DNA of 64,000 nt from Pseudoalteromonas sp049257235 (GCF_049257235.1 NZ_JBMMUF010000006.1:62001-126000), one strand, 5' to 3'; shown: positions 50,577 to 61,173, counted from the first letter of the stretch. A program made the numbers and translations. Notes: a model not told the origin generated them from the sequence alone.

Positions 50577-52108
50577 TAGTTTGTTCCTTTTACTAGGTTG
50601 ACGCTGTATAAATCGCTACGGCGATCTTTGAGGTTACGAACGGTCCCCTCACTGTGTAGAATTTTCAGCTTATCCATATCCAAATCAGAAAATAGCAACA
50701 TCTCAGTGTTGGGCGTCGCTTCGTTTAGGCAGGCGTCATGTGGGAATGAAAAGTCTGATGGCGTGAGTACCGCGGCTTGTGAGTACTGCACATCCAAACT
50801 TTCAACCTCTGGTAAGTTACCCACACTACCAGCTAGCACCACATAGCACTCGTTTTCGATGGCACGAGCTTGGGCGCAATGACGCACACGCAAATAGCTG
50901 TTTTTGGTGTCAGTCCAAAATGGTACGAACAAAATATCCAGCCCCTGCTCAGCGAGAATCCGTGACAATTCAGGGAACTCCACATCGTAACAAATCTGGA
51001 TACCCACTCGCCCAGCATCGGTTTCAAACACCGCCACACTGTCGCCACCTTGAATAACCCAGTCATTGGCTTCGTGCGGGGTGATATGGATTTTACGTTG
51101 CTCATCCACTTTGCCGCTGCGATGACACAAATAGCTCACGTTATAAATGGTGTCATTTTCGGCCACGGGCATTGACCCGGTAATGATATTGGCGTTGTAC
51201 TCTACCGCCATGCGTGACATGGCTTGTACAAAGGTGTCTGTGTATTCTGCCAGAAAACGGATCGCCTCAGTTTGACTTCGGTGCTCTTGCAGTCCCATCA
51301 AGGGTGCGTTAAAAAACTCCGGAAACAGAATAAAGTCACTTTGATAATCGGAGACGGTATCCACAAAGTACTCAACTTGCTTCAATAGCTCGTCAACGCT
51401 ATCAACCAAACGCATTTGCCACTGCACAGCGCCTACTCGAACTATGGACTTGGTACTCTCAATGACCGTGTCGGTTGGTTCAAATAAGATATTGTTCCAC
51501 TCTAATAAGGTCGCATAACCGACCGACTCCTCATCCTCTGGAAGGTACTTTTTCAGCAGTCGCTTTACTTGGAAATCATTCGACAACTGGAAGGTCAAAA
51601 TAGGGTCGTACACTTCTTTGCGATCGACCTTCTCAATGTATTCCATTGGCGACATTTGATTGCGATAGTTGTGATAAAGCGGAATACGCCCGCCCGCGAG
51701 AATAGCTCTGAGGTTATATTGGCGGCACAACTCTTTACGAGCATCATATAAACGACGCCCTAAACGCATCCCTCGGTGAGTAGCGGCAATCGCCACATCT
51801 AAGCCGTACAAAGCATCACCATTTGGGTCACTAAATACACGGTCGTGACCATCGACGATATCATCATAGGTATGGGGGTTAGAAAAGCGGCTGTAATCAA
51901 CTTGCACACTCAAGGCGATACCTACCAGTTCACCATCATCAAGAATACCGATTTGGCCTTCAGGGAATTGGTCAATAAGCCGAAAAATAGTATGGCTTGG
52001 CCACGCTCCACCCAGTTCTGGGTAGGCCTCATCCATTAACCGTTTAATTTCTGGATACTGTTCTTTTGATAAATTACATATTTCTAAACGGGTTTTTTCG
52101 ACCGACAT
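50576..52108 (-). CDS. GNAT-carbon-nitrogen hydrolase fusion protein
   Basis: 510 residues. Residues 1-205 form a GNAT domain (AATHRGMRLGRRLYDARKEL as the acetyl-CoA loop). Residues 222-505 are a nitrilase-superfamily amidase with Glu264 (FPEFF), Lys339 (QRKIHI) and Cys373 (QICYDVEFPE). This two-domain protein is widespread in proteobacteria but its substrate is not established. Its stop overlaps the GTG of the SMR gene by one base, so the two were translationally coupled. Confidence 0.9.
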   Translation of the reverse strand: MSVEKTRLEICNLSKEQYPEIKRLMDEAYPELGGAWPSHTIFRLIDQFPEGQIGILDDGELVGIALSVQVDYSRFSNPHTYDDIVDGHDRVFSDPNGDALYGLDVAIAATHRGMRLGRRLYDARKELCRQYNLRAILAGGRIPLYHNYRNQMSPMEYIEKVDRKEVYDPILTFQLSNDFQVKRLLKKYLPEDEESVGYATLLEWNNILFEPTDTVIESTKSIVRVGAVQWQMRLVDSVDELLKQVEYFVDTVSDYQSDFILFPEFFNAPLMGLQEHRSQTEAIRFLAEYTDTFVQAMSRMAVEYNANIITGSMPVAENDTIYNVSYLCHRSGKVDEQRKIHITPHEANDWVIQGGDSVAVFETDAGRVGIQICYDVEFPELSRILAEQGLDILFVPFWTDTKNSYLRVRHCAQARAIENECYVVLAGSVGNLPEVESLDVQYSQAAVLTPSDFSFPHDACLNEATPNTEMLLFSDLDMDKLKILHSEGTVRNLKDRRSDLYSVNLVKGTN

Positions 52109-52178
52109 CCTGACCTCCTAGTAATTCTGTTCCTATTCATTGTGGCGATATTCATTACGAAACGAAAGGGGCGAGCGA

Positions 52179-53087
52179 CTAATCGCGACCAAAAGCGAAG
52201 CGATTAATATTGGAAAATGCCATCATGATATCACGCGCGTAATTCACTCTTGGATGCGCTAATGCCCCCTTGCGCCATGCTAGATAGATATTATTTTCAG
52301 GGCCTTGCGGCCCCAAACTCACGAGCCGACCCGAGCGCAAATCGTCGTAACATAAATAATCTGGTAATACGGAATAACCCACGCCCGTGCGCACAATGCC
52401 CGCCAAGGCACGAATATCAGGGCAAGTCGCAATAATTTGTGAGCGGCAGTGGGCCTTGAATACCACATCAAAGTACTCACGAATTAATGGCAATTGAGTG
52501 TTATAACTCACCACTGGCAAGGTATTTAAAATGTTAGCATCTACCTCCTTGCTTGGCAGTGAATCAGCAAGCAATTTATGGGTAACAAGCATGAGCCTCT
52601 CACTATCAAGTACTTGATAGTCATACATGGTGCTATCTGGCAAAGAGGCGGTAATGGCCAAGTCGGCCGTACCATTATCAAGCGCGGCATAAATTTGCTC
52701 TCGGTTACCAGGCAAAATCACCACATCAACGTGCCCTCCTTGAAGTAGATTAGCCAGTTGTGCCGAGGCCACGTAACTAATGTACTCAGCTGGACCAGCC
52801 AAGGTGACAGTGCCGCGAACTTCACTCGAACGGCTGCGTGTCGATGCCATTTTTTGCTCTATGGCATCAAAGTGGCCTCCGATTTGCGCAGCGAGTTCAT
52901 GAGCAAGATTAGTAGGCTCAACGCCGCGATGACGGCGCGTGAATAAGGTTTTACCTACGGTAGATTCCACACTTTGAATGTGCGCCGTAGCGGCAGGTTG
53001 TGATAGGCCTAAGTTTTTCGCAGCGCGCGAAATATTTAGACAACGATACACTTCCACAAAAGTACGTAATTGAACAAAGTAAGACAT
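52179..53087 (-). CDS. LysR-family transcription regulator
   Basis: 302 residues: N-terminal winged helix (FVEVYRCLNISRAAKNLGLS, QPAATAHIQSVESTVGKTLF) and a periplasmic-binding-like effector domain. It is divergent from the DJ-1/alcohol dehydrogenase pair across a 134-bp gap, the usual arrangement for a LysR protein and its targets, so control of that pair in response to a reactive carbonyl or similar signal is inferred. Confidence 0.92.
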   Translation of the reverse strand: MSYFVQLRTFVEVYRCLNISRAAKNLGLSQPAATAHIQSVESTVGKTLFTRRHRGVEPTNLAHELAAQIGGHFDAIEQKMASTRSRSSEVRGTVTLAGPAEYISYVASAQLANLLQGGHVDVVILPGNREQIYAALDNGTADLAITASLPDSTMYDYQVLDSERLMLVTHKLLADSLPSKEVDANILNTLPVVSYNTQLPLIREYFDVVFKAHCRSQIIATCPDIRALAGIVRTGVGYSVLPDYLCYDDLRSGRLVSLGPQGPENNIYLAWRKGALAHPRVNYARDIMMAFSNINRFAFGRD

Positions 53088-53221
53088 AAGCCATCAGATA
53101 TTTTATACCTGACCCAAATTAAACTGAATTCTACTTATTATAAAGCTTAGCTACACTGTACGCATTGTTCATTTACCTCAGTCTGGGCTATCAGCCCTTA
53201 ACAGACATATCAGGAGTTTTT

Positions 53222-54070
53222 ATGCGTTTTTTAAAGATAGCAGCTCTGCTTAGCGCATTGCTTAGTTTAAGTAATGTAGCCCAAGCACAGGCGCAAAAAG
53301 AGCAAGTATTGGTTTTACTTTCAAGTGAAACTCAGATGCAGCTTGGTGATGGCAGCACCTATGAAACAGGCTATTACCTCAATGAATTTGGCGTTCCCGC
53401 TGATGAACTACAAAAGGCGGGCTATGAGTTAGTGCTAGCAACACCAAAAGGCAACGCACCTGCTGTGGATAAAAACTCAGTGCAAGCCATGTATTTCGGT
53501 GGAGATGAAGCTGAAATGGCCCGCATCCAAAAGGTGATTGCAGCACTTGATGGCATTGACGATACCCATACTCTTAGTGAGGTGATCGCTAATGGCTTAG
53601 ATGACTATGCAGGTGTCTTTATCCCTGGCGGCCATGCCCCTTTGATTGATTTAGCCAATAACGCCGACGTTCGTACCATATTGCAACATTTTCATGAGCA
53701 AAGTAAGCCAACTGCGGCTATTTGCCATGGTCCAATAGCACTACTTTCAGCCCAGAAAAATCCGGTAGAGTTTGAGCAAAACATAGCTCAAGGTGCCAAT
53801 GCTCAAGCAGCTGACTGGTTATATAGTGGTTATAACATGACTATTTTCTCAAACCCTGAAGAAGCTATTTTTGAAGGCTCATTAAACGGCAAGAAACTAC
53901 GTTATTACCCAGCAGAAGCCATGGCAGCTGCGGGTGGCAATATGGAGTTTGCTGAGCAGTGGCAACCGAATGTTGTGGTAGATCGTGAACTCATTACAGG
54001 GCAAAACCCGTTTTCAGACAAACAACTTGCAAAAGAGTTAATCTCGGCACTTGAACAACGTAGCCAATAA
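53222..54070 (+). CDS. Exported DJ-1/PfpI family protein
   Basis: 282 residues from the ATG at 53222, with CAGGAG just upstream; the longer frame from 53165 is rejected. A signal peptide (to AQA) precedes a DJ-1/PfpI domain with the nucleophile Cys168 in AICHGP and GVFIPGGHAP. It resembles Hsp31/type 1 amidotransferase-like glyoxalase-type proteins, but an exported form is less usual. It lies 15 bp before an iron alcohol dehydrogenase gene and probably shares its transcript. Confidence 0.85.
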   Translation: MRFLKIAALLSALLSLSNVAQAQAQKEQVLVLLSSETQMQLGDGSTYETGYYLNEFGVPADELQKAGYELVLATPKGNAPAVDKNSVQAMYFGGDEAEMARIQKVIAALDGIDDTHTLSEVIANGLDDYAGVFIPGGHAPLIDLANNADVRTILQHFHEQSKPTAAICHGPIALLSAQKNPVEFEQNIAQGANAQAADWLYSGYNMTIFSNPEEAIFEGSLNGKKLRYYPAEAMAAAGGNMEFAEQWQPNVVVDRELITGQNPFSDKQLAKELISALEQRSQ

Positions 54071-54085
54071 TCAGTAGGAATAACG

Positions 54086-55240
54086 ATGTTAAATTTTGAA
54101 TTTAAAAACACCACAGAAATTCTCTTTGGCGAAGGCCAAATCAAGCAAATTAAAGAACGCTTAAAGCCAACTGACACCATTTTATTTTTGTATGGCGGCG
54201 GATCAATCAAGAAAAATGGTGTGTACGATGATGTGATCAACGCGCTAGATGGCTTCAACTATGTTGAGTTTGCCGGTGTGGAGCCGAACCCAACATACGA
54301 AACACTGAGCGAAGCGCTGAGTGTGGTTAAAGAACGCAATGTTACCTTTATCCTCGCAGTTGGCGGTGGCAGTGTAATCGATGGCGCTAAGTATATCGCA
54401 GCAGCTGCGCACTATGACGGCGAAGGTTGGGACATTCTTGTCGAAGGTGCACAAGTGAAAAGTGCACTGCCTATCGGTGCAGTGCTCACTCTGCCAGCAA
54501 CGGGGTCTGAAAGTAATGGCAACTCGGTGGTAACGAAAAAAGCAACTCAGCAAAAGCGTGCGTTTAGCTCCGAGCTTGTACAACCGCAATTTGCGGTACT
54601 TGACCCAACTTACACCTATTCACTACCACAGCGCCAAGTTGCCAATGGTGTGGTTGATGCGTTTGTGCATGTGATTGAGCAATACCTAACCTATGGAGTT
54701 AATGCGCCATTGCAGGACCGCTTTGCAGAGGGCATTTTATCGACCCTGATCGAAGAAGGCCCTAAGGCATTGGTGGATGCACAAAATTACGATGTGCGCG
54801 CAAATGTGATGTGGTCAGCTACCATGGCGCTCAACGGATTAATTGGCAAAGGTGTACCACAAGACTGGGCCACCCATATGATAGGCCACGAACTCACAGC
54901 GCTTTACCAGCTTGATCATGCACAAACCTTGGCGATTGTATTACCTGCGTTGATGTTCGAGAAAAAAGCGCAAAAACGCGAGAAAATAATACAACTGGGT
55001 CGAAATGTATTCGCCTTGGATAAGGCTGACGAGGATGCGCTTATTGATGCCACAATCAAAGCAGTTCAAGACTTTTTCGAGCAAATGGGTGTAAAAACAC
55101 GCTTAGGTGATTATGAGCTTGGTGCTGAGGCTGTCGAGGAGGCCATCGCCAGCTTGACCAATAATGGCTTTACTGCCCTTGGGGAGCATGGCGATATTAC
55201 CCCAGACGTTGCCAAGAATATCCTTACACTGGCACTGTAG
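54086..55240 (+). CDS. Iron-containing alcohol dehydrogenase (YqhD/BdhA-like)
   Basis: 384 residues. The NAD(P)-binding VGGGSVIDGAKYI motif and the metal ligands Asp191, His195, His264 and His278 have the same spacing as in E. coli YqhD, an NADPH-dependent aldehyde reductase. Co-transcription with a DJ-1 protein and control by a divergent LysR regulator fit detoxification of aldehydes; substrate is inferred. Confidence 0.92.
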   Translation: MLNFEFKNTTEILFGEGQIKQIKERLKPTDTILFLYGGGSIKKNGVYDDVINALDGFNYVEFAGVEPNPTYETLSEALSVVKERNVTFILAVGGGSVIDGAKYIAAAAHYDGEGWDILVEGAQVKSALPIGAVLTLPATGSESNGNSVVTKKATQQKRAFSSELVQPQFAVLDPTYTYSLPQRQVANGVVDAFVHVIEQYLTYGVNAPLQDRFAEGILSTLIEEGPKALVDAQNYDVRANVMWSATMALNGLIGKGVPQDWATHMIGHELTALYQLDHAQTLAIVLPALMFEKKAQKREKIIQLGRNVFALDKADEDALIDATIKAVQDFFEQMGVKTRLGDYELGAEAVEEAIASLTNNGFTALGEHGDITPDVAKNILTLAL

Positions 55241-55250
55241 TACCCAATCT

Positions 55251-55274
55251 AAAGGCCGCCTCGCGGCCTTTTCC
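55251..55274 (+). terminator. Rho-independent terminator
   Basis: AAAGGCCGC / CTC / GCGGCCTTTT after the alcohol dehydrogenase gene. Confidence 0.85.
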
Positions 55275-55333
55275 CTTGCCCATCTCAACGTGCTTTGATA
55301 GCGTGTGCCTACTTATTTTAGCTCTCCTTCACC

Positions 55334-58300
55334 ATGCATTTTATTACTGTCACGGCACAAATAAGCGATACCATCGCAGCGCTGCTGCATCGTTTCAATG
55401 AATGTACAGCGAAACATCAGCTTGTTGCTCACGTATTAGCGGTGATCTATAAGCCGATAGAGCAACATGCGCTCAACCGTATTCTGGAGCTAGATGAACT
55501 GTGCGACCTCGCCACTATCAGTAATAAAGAATTAACTCACCTGCTCGCTGAGTTAGTTGCGTTGGAGGTAGTTCAAAAGAGCCGCCATGGATTCATCATC
55601 AACAGAGCGCTCGCCAATACGCTGGTGAAACAATGCATCGCCCAAAATCGCTTTGTTACCCTGCTCACTGCTGCTGAAAAAATAGCACCCGTGTTGAGCA
55701 GTTATCAATGGGAAGACAACACTGCCGACAAACGTCGCCTGCTGCGCGACATGTACTTTCTTGGTGAACACAAAAGAGTGGTTGAGTTACTCAACTTACC
55801 CAAAAACCCACTGCTGTTAGATTGGCAACAAACACCTGCATTGTGCAGCGTCGTGTTTTATCCGTTTAACCTTGATGAATTCACACAACTGGATGGGCGC
55901 TTACAATACCAAGCTTTTGCCACTTTGCTTGCGGCGCATCGTCAGCAAGGCCAAAGTACTGTGCAACTTTTGCAGTGGTTACACCAAGCATGTGATGCAT
56001 TACCCAACAATACGTGGCTTCGCTACTTAAAAGCGGAGCAATACCTGCTCGCAGGGGAGCTCGATAAACTCGCAGATGAACTCGATGCTACAGACAAATC
56101 TGTGTATAGCCTATTGCTACAAGCCAGCAATGCCTTTTTTAATCAACACCTTGCCAACGCGAAGAAGCTGTTTGAACAAGCAATAGAGGCCAAAGGCCGC
56201 TATCAAAAGCGTAAAAAGCCTTACCTTGAAGGTATATACGGCATTTTTTACCAACTGACTTTATTAAGCATGGGCAAAGGGCAAGACAAATCATCATGGC
56301 AGACATTACTTGATGAGCTAGATAATCAACAGCAAGACAAGCGCAAAGGCGACTTCGCGGTATCAATTGAACTGGTTTTCAGACGCATTTTATTGCACTT
56401 GCAAGGTAGTGGAAGCTTTGCATTTCGCCACGATTACTTGAGCTATTGTGAGCGTGGCGAGCTCAATTATTATCTCTATGTGTGCTTTGCGCTCGGCGCA
56501 TACAGTTGGAGTGTACGTACACCTGAGCCTTGGTTACTGGCATTAAAAGCAGAGGCTATCCGATTTTTTGATCACACCCAACTTTCGCTTTTTTCAAACT
56601 TTTTAAAGCAAATAGACGGTGAATCGACCCATTTTCCGTTGAATATTACACATTTACTGAGTGCCAAAGAAAGCTGGGATATCGCCCTTGAACAGTTATT
56701 AGCGCTGGACTCACCACAACCAGTGCAGGCACAAGAACCAAGTCGCGTCGTGTGGCAACTTGAGGTTGGCCGCTTTGATGCCCACCTAAAACCCAAAGAA
56801 CAAAAGCGCACAAAGCATGGATGGAGCAAGGGCAAAGCGTTGAGTTTGAAACGTTTAGTATCCGCGCCAGAGGAATTTCAGTTAAGCGACACAGACAGAG
56901 CAATATGCGCTCACATCGACACCATTACTGGCACAGATTACTATCGCACAAAAGAGTATCGCCTCAACCTGAGCCTCGCTCTTCGCGCGGCTATCGGCGC
57001 TGATAATATTGTTGATAGCGAAGGGCAACCATTAGCGTTAATCCAGCGAGAGCCAAGCATTCGCATCGTGGCTCATGGTGAAGATTTAAGCGTTAGTATC
57101 GCCAACTTACCACCATTGACGAGCCAATCTGAGCCGCCCATTGTGAGCATAAAACACGTACGCGGCGCTTTAGCAGAGTTTTGTATTTTCAATGCAAATC
57201 ACCTCAAGGTTGCGAAAATTGTTGGTGAATCAGGTTTGATTATTCCACCCCATGCCAAACAAAAGGCGATTGATAGCATTAAAGCCATTGCCCCGCTGAT
57301 CAATATTGAATCGGATATTGAAGGCATCGGTGAAAGCCTTACACAAACCGAGCCTGATAAGCATCTAGTTATCAATGTGACTCCCCATAAAACAGGACTC
57401 AATTTTGACTGTGTGGTAATGCCATTTGGTGAGCAGGGGCCAGCTATGAAACCTAGCCTCGGCAGCCGCCATATCAGCGCTCATATCGATGGCAAACGCG
57501 TAGCACTTGAGCGCGATCTTGCATATGAGCAACGCTTATTAGAGCAATTAGACAGCATCTGCCCTGACTTTACAGCCATGCGAGACACGCGCTTAGTGCA
57601 AAGTGATTGGCAAAGTGCGCTGGCGACACTTGAACAACTGCAAATGGCAGTGCAGCACCCACATACTGAGTTGCCATTGAAACTTCGATGGCCTCGGGGC
57701 AAAGCTATCCACATTTCTAAACAATTGAAAAGTGAGCATATTCAACTAAGCATCACTCAGCGCAACGAGTGGTTTGATATAAGCGGTAGCGCTGAGCTGG
57801 ATGATGGCAAAATCATGGAGTTAAGGCTGTTACTTGAAGCTATGGCAACAAGTGGCGGGCGTTTTATCACCCTCGAAGACAATCGAATACTGGCGCTCAG
57901 TGAACAACTTAAAGAGCAATTAGATGTACTCAGTGGCGCGGCAGACAAGGGCTTGTATCACCCAATGAGTAGCCGCCTCATTCGCGACCATACCACAGGT
58001 ATGCGCATGCAAACCGTGCCAGGGTGGGAGCAATTACATCAACGCATGAGTGAAGCCAACACGCTCAACGTCGCTATACCCAATACCTTGCAGGCACAAC
58101 TTCGTGACTACCAAGCAGATGGTTTTGACTGGGCTATGCGCTTAGCGCATTGGGGCGCAGGCGGGTGCTTGGCTGATGACATGGGGTTAGGTAAAACGCT
58201 GCAGGCGCTGGCTGTGATAGTGGCTCGCGCTACCAAGGGGCCAACTCTCATCATCGCCCCTACTTCCGTGTGTTTTAACTGGAAGAACGAAGCAGCAAAG

Positions 58301-59506
58301 TTTGCACCAACACTAAAAATGACCCTTTTTAGCGAGTGTAAGACGCGTGATGAACAACTCGCAGCCATCTCGCAGTGCTCTGCATTTGATTGCTTAGTGA
58401 TCAGCTACCAGCAGATGCAGCGTCATATTGAAAGTCTAGAACGAGTGCATTGGCACAGTATTGTCGCCGACGAAGCACAAGCATTAAAAAACCCACTAGC
58501 AAAACGCACTCGTGCTGCATACGCCCTCAAAGGTGACTTTCGCTTGATCACCACAGGCACACCAATTGAAAACAATCTTACCGAGCTTTGGAGTTTATTC
58601 AGATTCGTAAATCCCGGGTTATTGGGTAACTTGAAACGTTTTGCCCAACGCTTTGTAGTGCCCATCGATAATCATGAGCAAGAACCCGCTAAAGCGCTCA
58701 AGGCCAAGCGCGCACTCAAAGAGTTAATCAAGCCCTTTATCCTGCGCCGCCTCAAGTCTGAAGTATTGACCGAACTTCCACCGCGAACAGACATAGATCA
58801 CGTGATCACCTTAAGTGATGATGAGCAACATCTCTATGAAGCCCTGCGCCAAAATGCACTTGCTGAGATCAGCGCACTGCAGCAATTAGATAACCCCGGC
58901 GAGCAGCGTATCGCGTTGCTGGCACAGTTAACTAAATTGCGCCAAGCCTGTTGTCACCCGCAATTAGTCAGCGCTAACAGCATAGCCACCAGCAGCAAAT
59001 TGCAAGCCCTTGGGTACCTGCTCGCTGAGTTAGGCAATAACAAGCATAAAGCGCTTATTTTTAGTCAATTTGTCGGACACTTACACCTTATCAGAGCCTA
59101 TTTAGAGCAACAGGGGATAAGCTATCAGTATCTCGATGGCGCAACACCAGCATCAGCACGCCAAGCTCGTATTGACGCATTTCAAGCTGGTCACGGTGAG
59201 GTATTCTTGATCAGCCTAAAAGCCGGTGGCTCAGGGCTTAACCTGACCGCGGCCGATTATGTCATTCACATGGACCCATGGTGGAACCCTGCGGTTGAAC
59301 AACAGGCTTCTGATAGAGCCCATCGTATAGGTCAAACACGCCCTGTAACTGTGTATCGACTCATTGCCAAAGGCACCATTGAAGAGAAAATTCTTGCGTT
59401 GCATCACAACAAACGCGCCTTAGCACAGAGCCTATTAAGTGACTATGACACGCCACAATCCTTATCTGTTGAGGAAATGATGGCTACTTTGAAAGAGGTA
59501 TTCTAA
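55334..59506 (+). CDS. SNF2-family helicase with long N-terminal region
   Basis: 1390 residues. The Swi2/Snf2 motor occupies about residues 915-1390: LADDMGLGKT (Lys954), VADEAQ (Asp1046), TTGTPIENNLTELWSL, and HRIGQTRPVTVYRLIAKGTI. The preceding 900 residues are not recognised, apart from a possible winged helix near residues 40-100 and a helical repeat-like region at about 130-420. Long SNF2 proteins of this type are common in Alteromonadales. A role in chromatin-like remodelling, transcription recycling or defence cannot be chosen from sequence. The 5' end has no strong ribosome binding site. Confidence 0.88.
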   Translation: MHFITVTAQISDTIAALLHRFNECTAKHQLVAHVLAVIYKPIEQHALNRILELDELCDLATISNKELTHLLAELVALEVVQKSRHGFIINRALANTLVKQCIAQNRFVTLLTAAEKIAPVLSSYQWEDNTADKRRLLRDMYFLGEHKRVVELLNLPKNPLLLDWQQTPALCSVVFYPFNLDEFTQLDGRLQYQAFATLLAAHRQQGQSTVQLLQWLHQACDALPNNTWLRYLKAEQYLLAGELDKLADELDATDKSVYSLLLQASNAFFNQHLANAKKLFEQAIEAKGRYQKRKKPYLEGIYGIFYQLTLLSMGKGQDKSSWQTLLDELDNQQQDKRKGDFAVSIELVFRRILLHLQGSGSFAFRHDYLSYCERGELNYYLYVCFALGAYSWSVRTPEPWLLALKAEAIRFFDHTQLSLFSNFLKQIDGESTHFPLNITHLLSAKESWDIALEQLLALDSPQPVQAQEPSRVVWQLEVGRFDAHLKPKEQKRTKHGWSKGKALSLKRLVSAPEEFQLSDTDRAICAHIDTITGTDYYRTKEYRLNLSLALRAAIGADNIVDSEGQPLALIQREPSIRIVAHGEDLSVSIANLPPLTSQSEPPIVSIKHVRGALAEFCIFNANHLKVAKIVGESGLIIPPHAKQKAIDSIKAIAPLINIESDIEGIGESLTQTEPDKHLVINVTPHKTGLNFDCVVMPFGEQGPAMKPSLGSRHISAHIDGKRVALERDLAYEQRLLEQLDSICPDFTAMRDTRLVQSDWQSALATLEQLQMAVQHPHTELPLKLRWPRGKAIHISKQLKSEHIQLSITQRNEWFDISGSAELDDGKIMELRLLLEAMATSGGRFITLEDNRILALSEQLKEQLDVLSGAADKGLYHPMSSRLIRDHTTGMRMQTVPGWEQLHQRMSEANTLNVAIPNTLQAQLRDYQADGFDWAMRLAHWGAGGCLADDMGLGKTLQALAVIVARATKGPTLIIAPTSVCFNWKNEAAKFAPTLKMTLFSECKTRDEQLAAISQCSAFDCLVISYQQMQRHIESLERVHWHSIVADEAQALKNPLAKRTRAAYALKGDFRLITTGTPIENNLTELWSLFRFVNPGLLGNLKRFAQRFVVPIDNHEQEPAKALKAKRALKELIKPFILRRLKSEVLTELPPRTDIDHVITLSDDEQHLYEALRQNALAEISALQQLDNPGEQRIALLAQLTKLRQACCHPQLVSANSIATSSKLQALGYLLAELGNNKHKALIFSQFVGHLHLIRAYLEQQGISYQYLDGATPASARQARIDAFQAGHGEVFLISLKAGGSGLNLTAADYVIHMDPWWNPAVEQQASDRAHRIGQTRPVTVYRLIAKGTIEEKILALHHNKRALAQSLLSDYDTPQSLSVEEMMATLKEVF

Positions 59507-59514
59507 ACACGAAA

Positions 59515-59537
59515 AAGCCCGCTGCTAAGCGGGCTTG
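59515..59537 (-). terminator. Terminator, mainly for the FAS1 gene
   Basis: AAGCCCGC / TGCTAA / GCGGGCTT. On the minus strand it is followed by a T5 run, so it fits the fasciclin gene; on the plus strand there is no T-run. Confidence 0.7.
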
Positions 59538-59562
59538 GTGGTTGGAGTAAAAATGCCGCACA

Positions 59563-60978
59563 TTATTGCATTGGCATCATTACTGTATCGATTACGTGGA
59601 TCACACCATTATCTGCTGCTACGTTTGCAGTTGTTACTTGCGATTGATCGATATACAGCATGTTATCTTGTATAGACAAGGTCGCCATATCGCCATTAGC
59701 CATAGTAATAGTTGGCGTGTCAGAGTTTGCTACTGAAATAGCTGCGTCTGATTGCACTGTTGTATCCGGCAGTACGTGGTATAGCAGTACATTTGATAGC
59801 GCATCTGCATCGGCGAACAGGGCATCTACTGTTGCTTGATCCAATTTCTCAAACGCCGCGTCCGTTGGAGCGAATACGGTGAACTCGCGCTCCATGTCAG
59901 CCAACACCTCATCTAAGCCGGTGGTTTGCAGTGCCGATACTAAGGTAGTAAAGCTACCATTGCCCACCGCCACATCAACAATTGACATCGCAGGCGCTGG
60001 AACTTGAACATCACCTACAACCACAGTATCAAGTACATGAATGATGCCGTTAGTGGTTTGAATGTCAGTGACCGTAACAGTTGCATCACCGAACTTCAGT
60101 GTGTCCGCTTCTGTGTCGATCATGATATCAATCATATTGCCAGACAAAGTAGTTGCTTGAGCGCCATTTAGGCTGTAGGCAGTGACAGAGTCAACCGCAC
60201 CACTCACTACGTGCTGTAGTAGAATTTCAGATAGAACATCGGTGTTTGCAAGCAATGTATCTATCGTCTCTTGACCTAAGGCAGCGAACGCATCGTCTGT
60301 AGGTGCGAACACGGTGTAGGTTTCGCTCTCGTCACTCAAGGCTGAGATCAGATTCGCTGCCTCTAGCGCTGCCGCTAATGTTGTAAAGTTACCTGCTGCT
60401 ACAGCGGTCTCTACAATGTTCATTGTTGGCATCTCTTCGCTTTGAGCCGGTGGCATCAACACCGCGTCGATAACGTGAATAACGCCGTTTGTTGCGTAGA
60501 TATCTGTTGTTATCACCGTCGCTGTGTTCACTAGCAGAGCGTCACCTGCCAATGACAAACCAATTGATGCGCCGTTTACGGTTTCAACTGTGGAGCCCGC
60601 CGCAGATACCGCTGCGCCTGACTCAACACGTGAATCGAGAACATGATAAGTAAGAATAGACGCAAGCGTATCGGGGTCTTCAAGTAGCGCATTTATCGTA
60701 TCCTCGCCTAAAAGCGCAAACGCGTCGTCTGTTGGTGCGAACACGGTGAACTGGGCATCCATGTTGCTAAGTGTTGCATCTAAACCCGTTGCTTCAAGTG
60801 CAGCTACGAGCGTATCGAAATCATCGGAACCAGAAGCTACATCAACCACCGTGGTCAACGGCATTTGGGGTGGTTCAGTTGTCGCTTTATCATCGTCGTC
60901 GGTACAAGCAGTAGTAAGTACCAACAAACTGGGTAGGAGCAGAGCTTTCAGTAAACTTTTCACTTTGTAATCCCTCAT
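59563..60978 (-). CDS. Lipoprotein with three FAS1 (fasciclin) domains
   Basis: 471 residues. A lipoprotein signal (LVLTTAC lipobox) is followed by an Asp/Thr-rich linker and three tandem FAS1 domains (about 42-178, 185-323, 330-471). Each has the H1 pattern FTVFAPTDDAF or FTVFAPTDAAF and the H2-like YHVL/NGVIHVID region. FAS1 domains mediate adhesion; surface attachment or matrix binding is inferred. The three repeats are similar enough to indicate internal duplication. Confidence 0.92.
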   Translation of the reverse strand: MRDYKVKSLLKALLLPSLLVLTTACTDDDDKATTEPPQMPLTTVVDVASGSDDFDTLVAALEATGLDATLSNMDAQFTVFAPTDDAFALLGEDTINALLEDPDTLASILTYHVLDSRVESGAAVSAAGSTVETVNGASIGLSLAGDALLVNTATVITTDIYATNGVIHVIDAVLMPPAQSEEMPTMNIVETAVAAGNFTTLAAALEAANLISALSDESETYTVFAPTDDAFAALGQETIDTLLANTDVLSEILLQHVVSGAVDSVTAYSLNGAQATTLSGNMIDIMIDTEADTLKFGDATVTVTDIQTTNGIIHVLDTVVVGDVQVPAPAMSIVDVAVGNGSFTTLVSALQTTGLDEVLADMEREFTVFAPTDAAFEKLDQATVDALFADADALSNVLLYHVLPDTTVQSDAAISVANSDTPTITMANGDMATLSIQDNMLYIDQSQVTTANVAADNGVIHVIDTVMMPMQ

Positions 60979-61173
60979 TTGAGTATCAAGATAGCTTGGT
61001 TAACTACGAGGGTGGTGTTAGTAAAAGATCAAAAAATGTTTATTTTTTCTACTTTTGGAACATTTTTGGGGTGCGTATTGCGCTGTGAACGCTTAGAACT
61101 GCACTATATGAAGGAGTAAGTGCACGATGGAATAGACTCGAGTGTGCAAGCGATGCTGCTATTTAAGGTGGTG

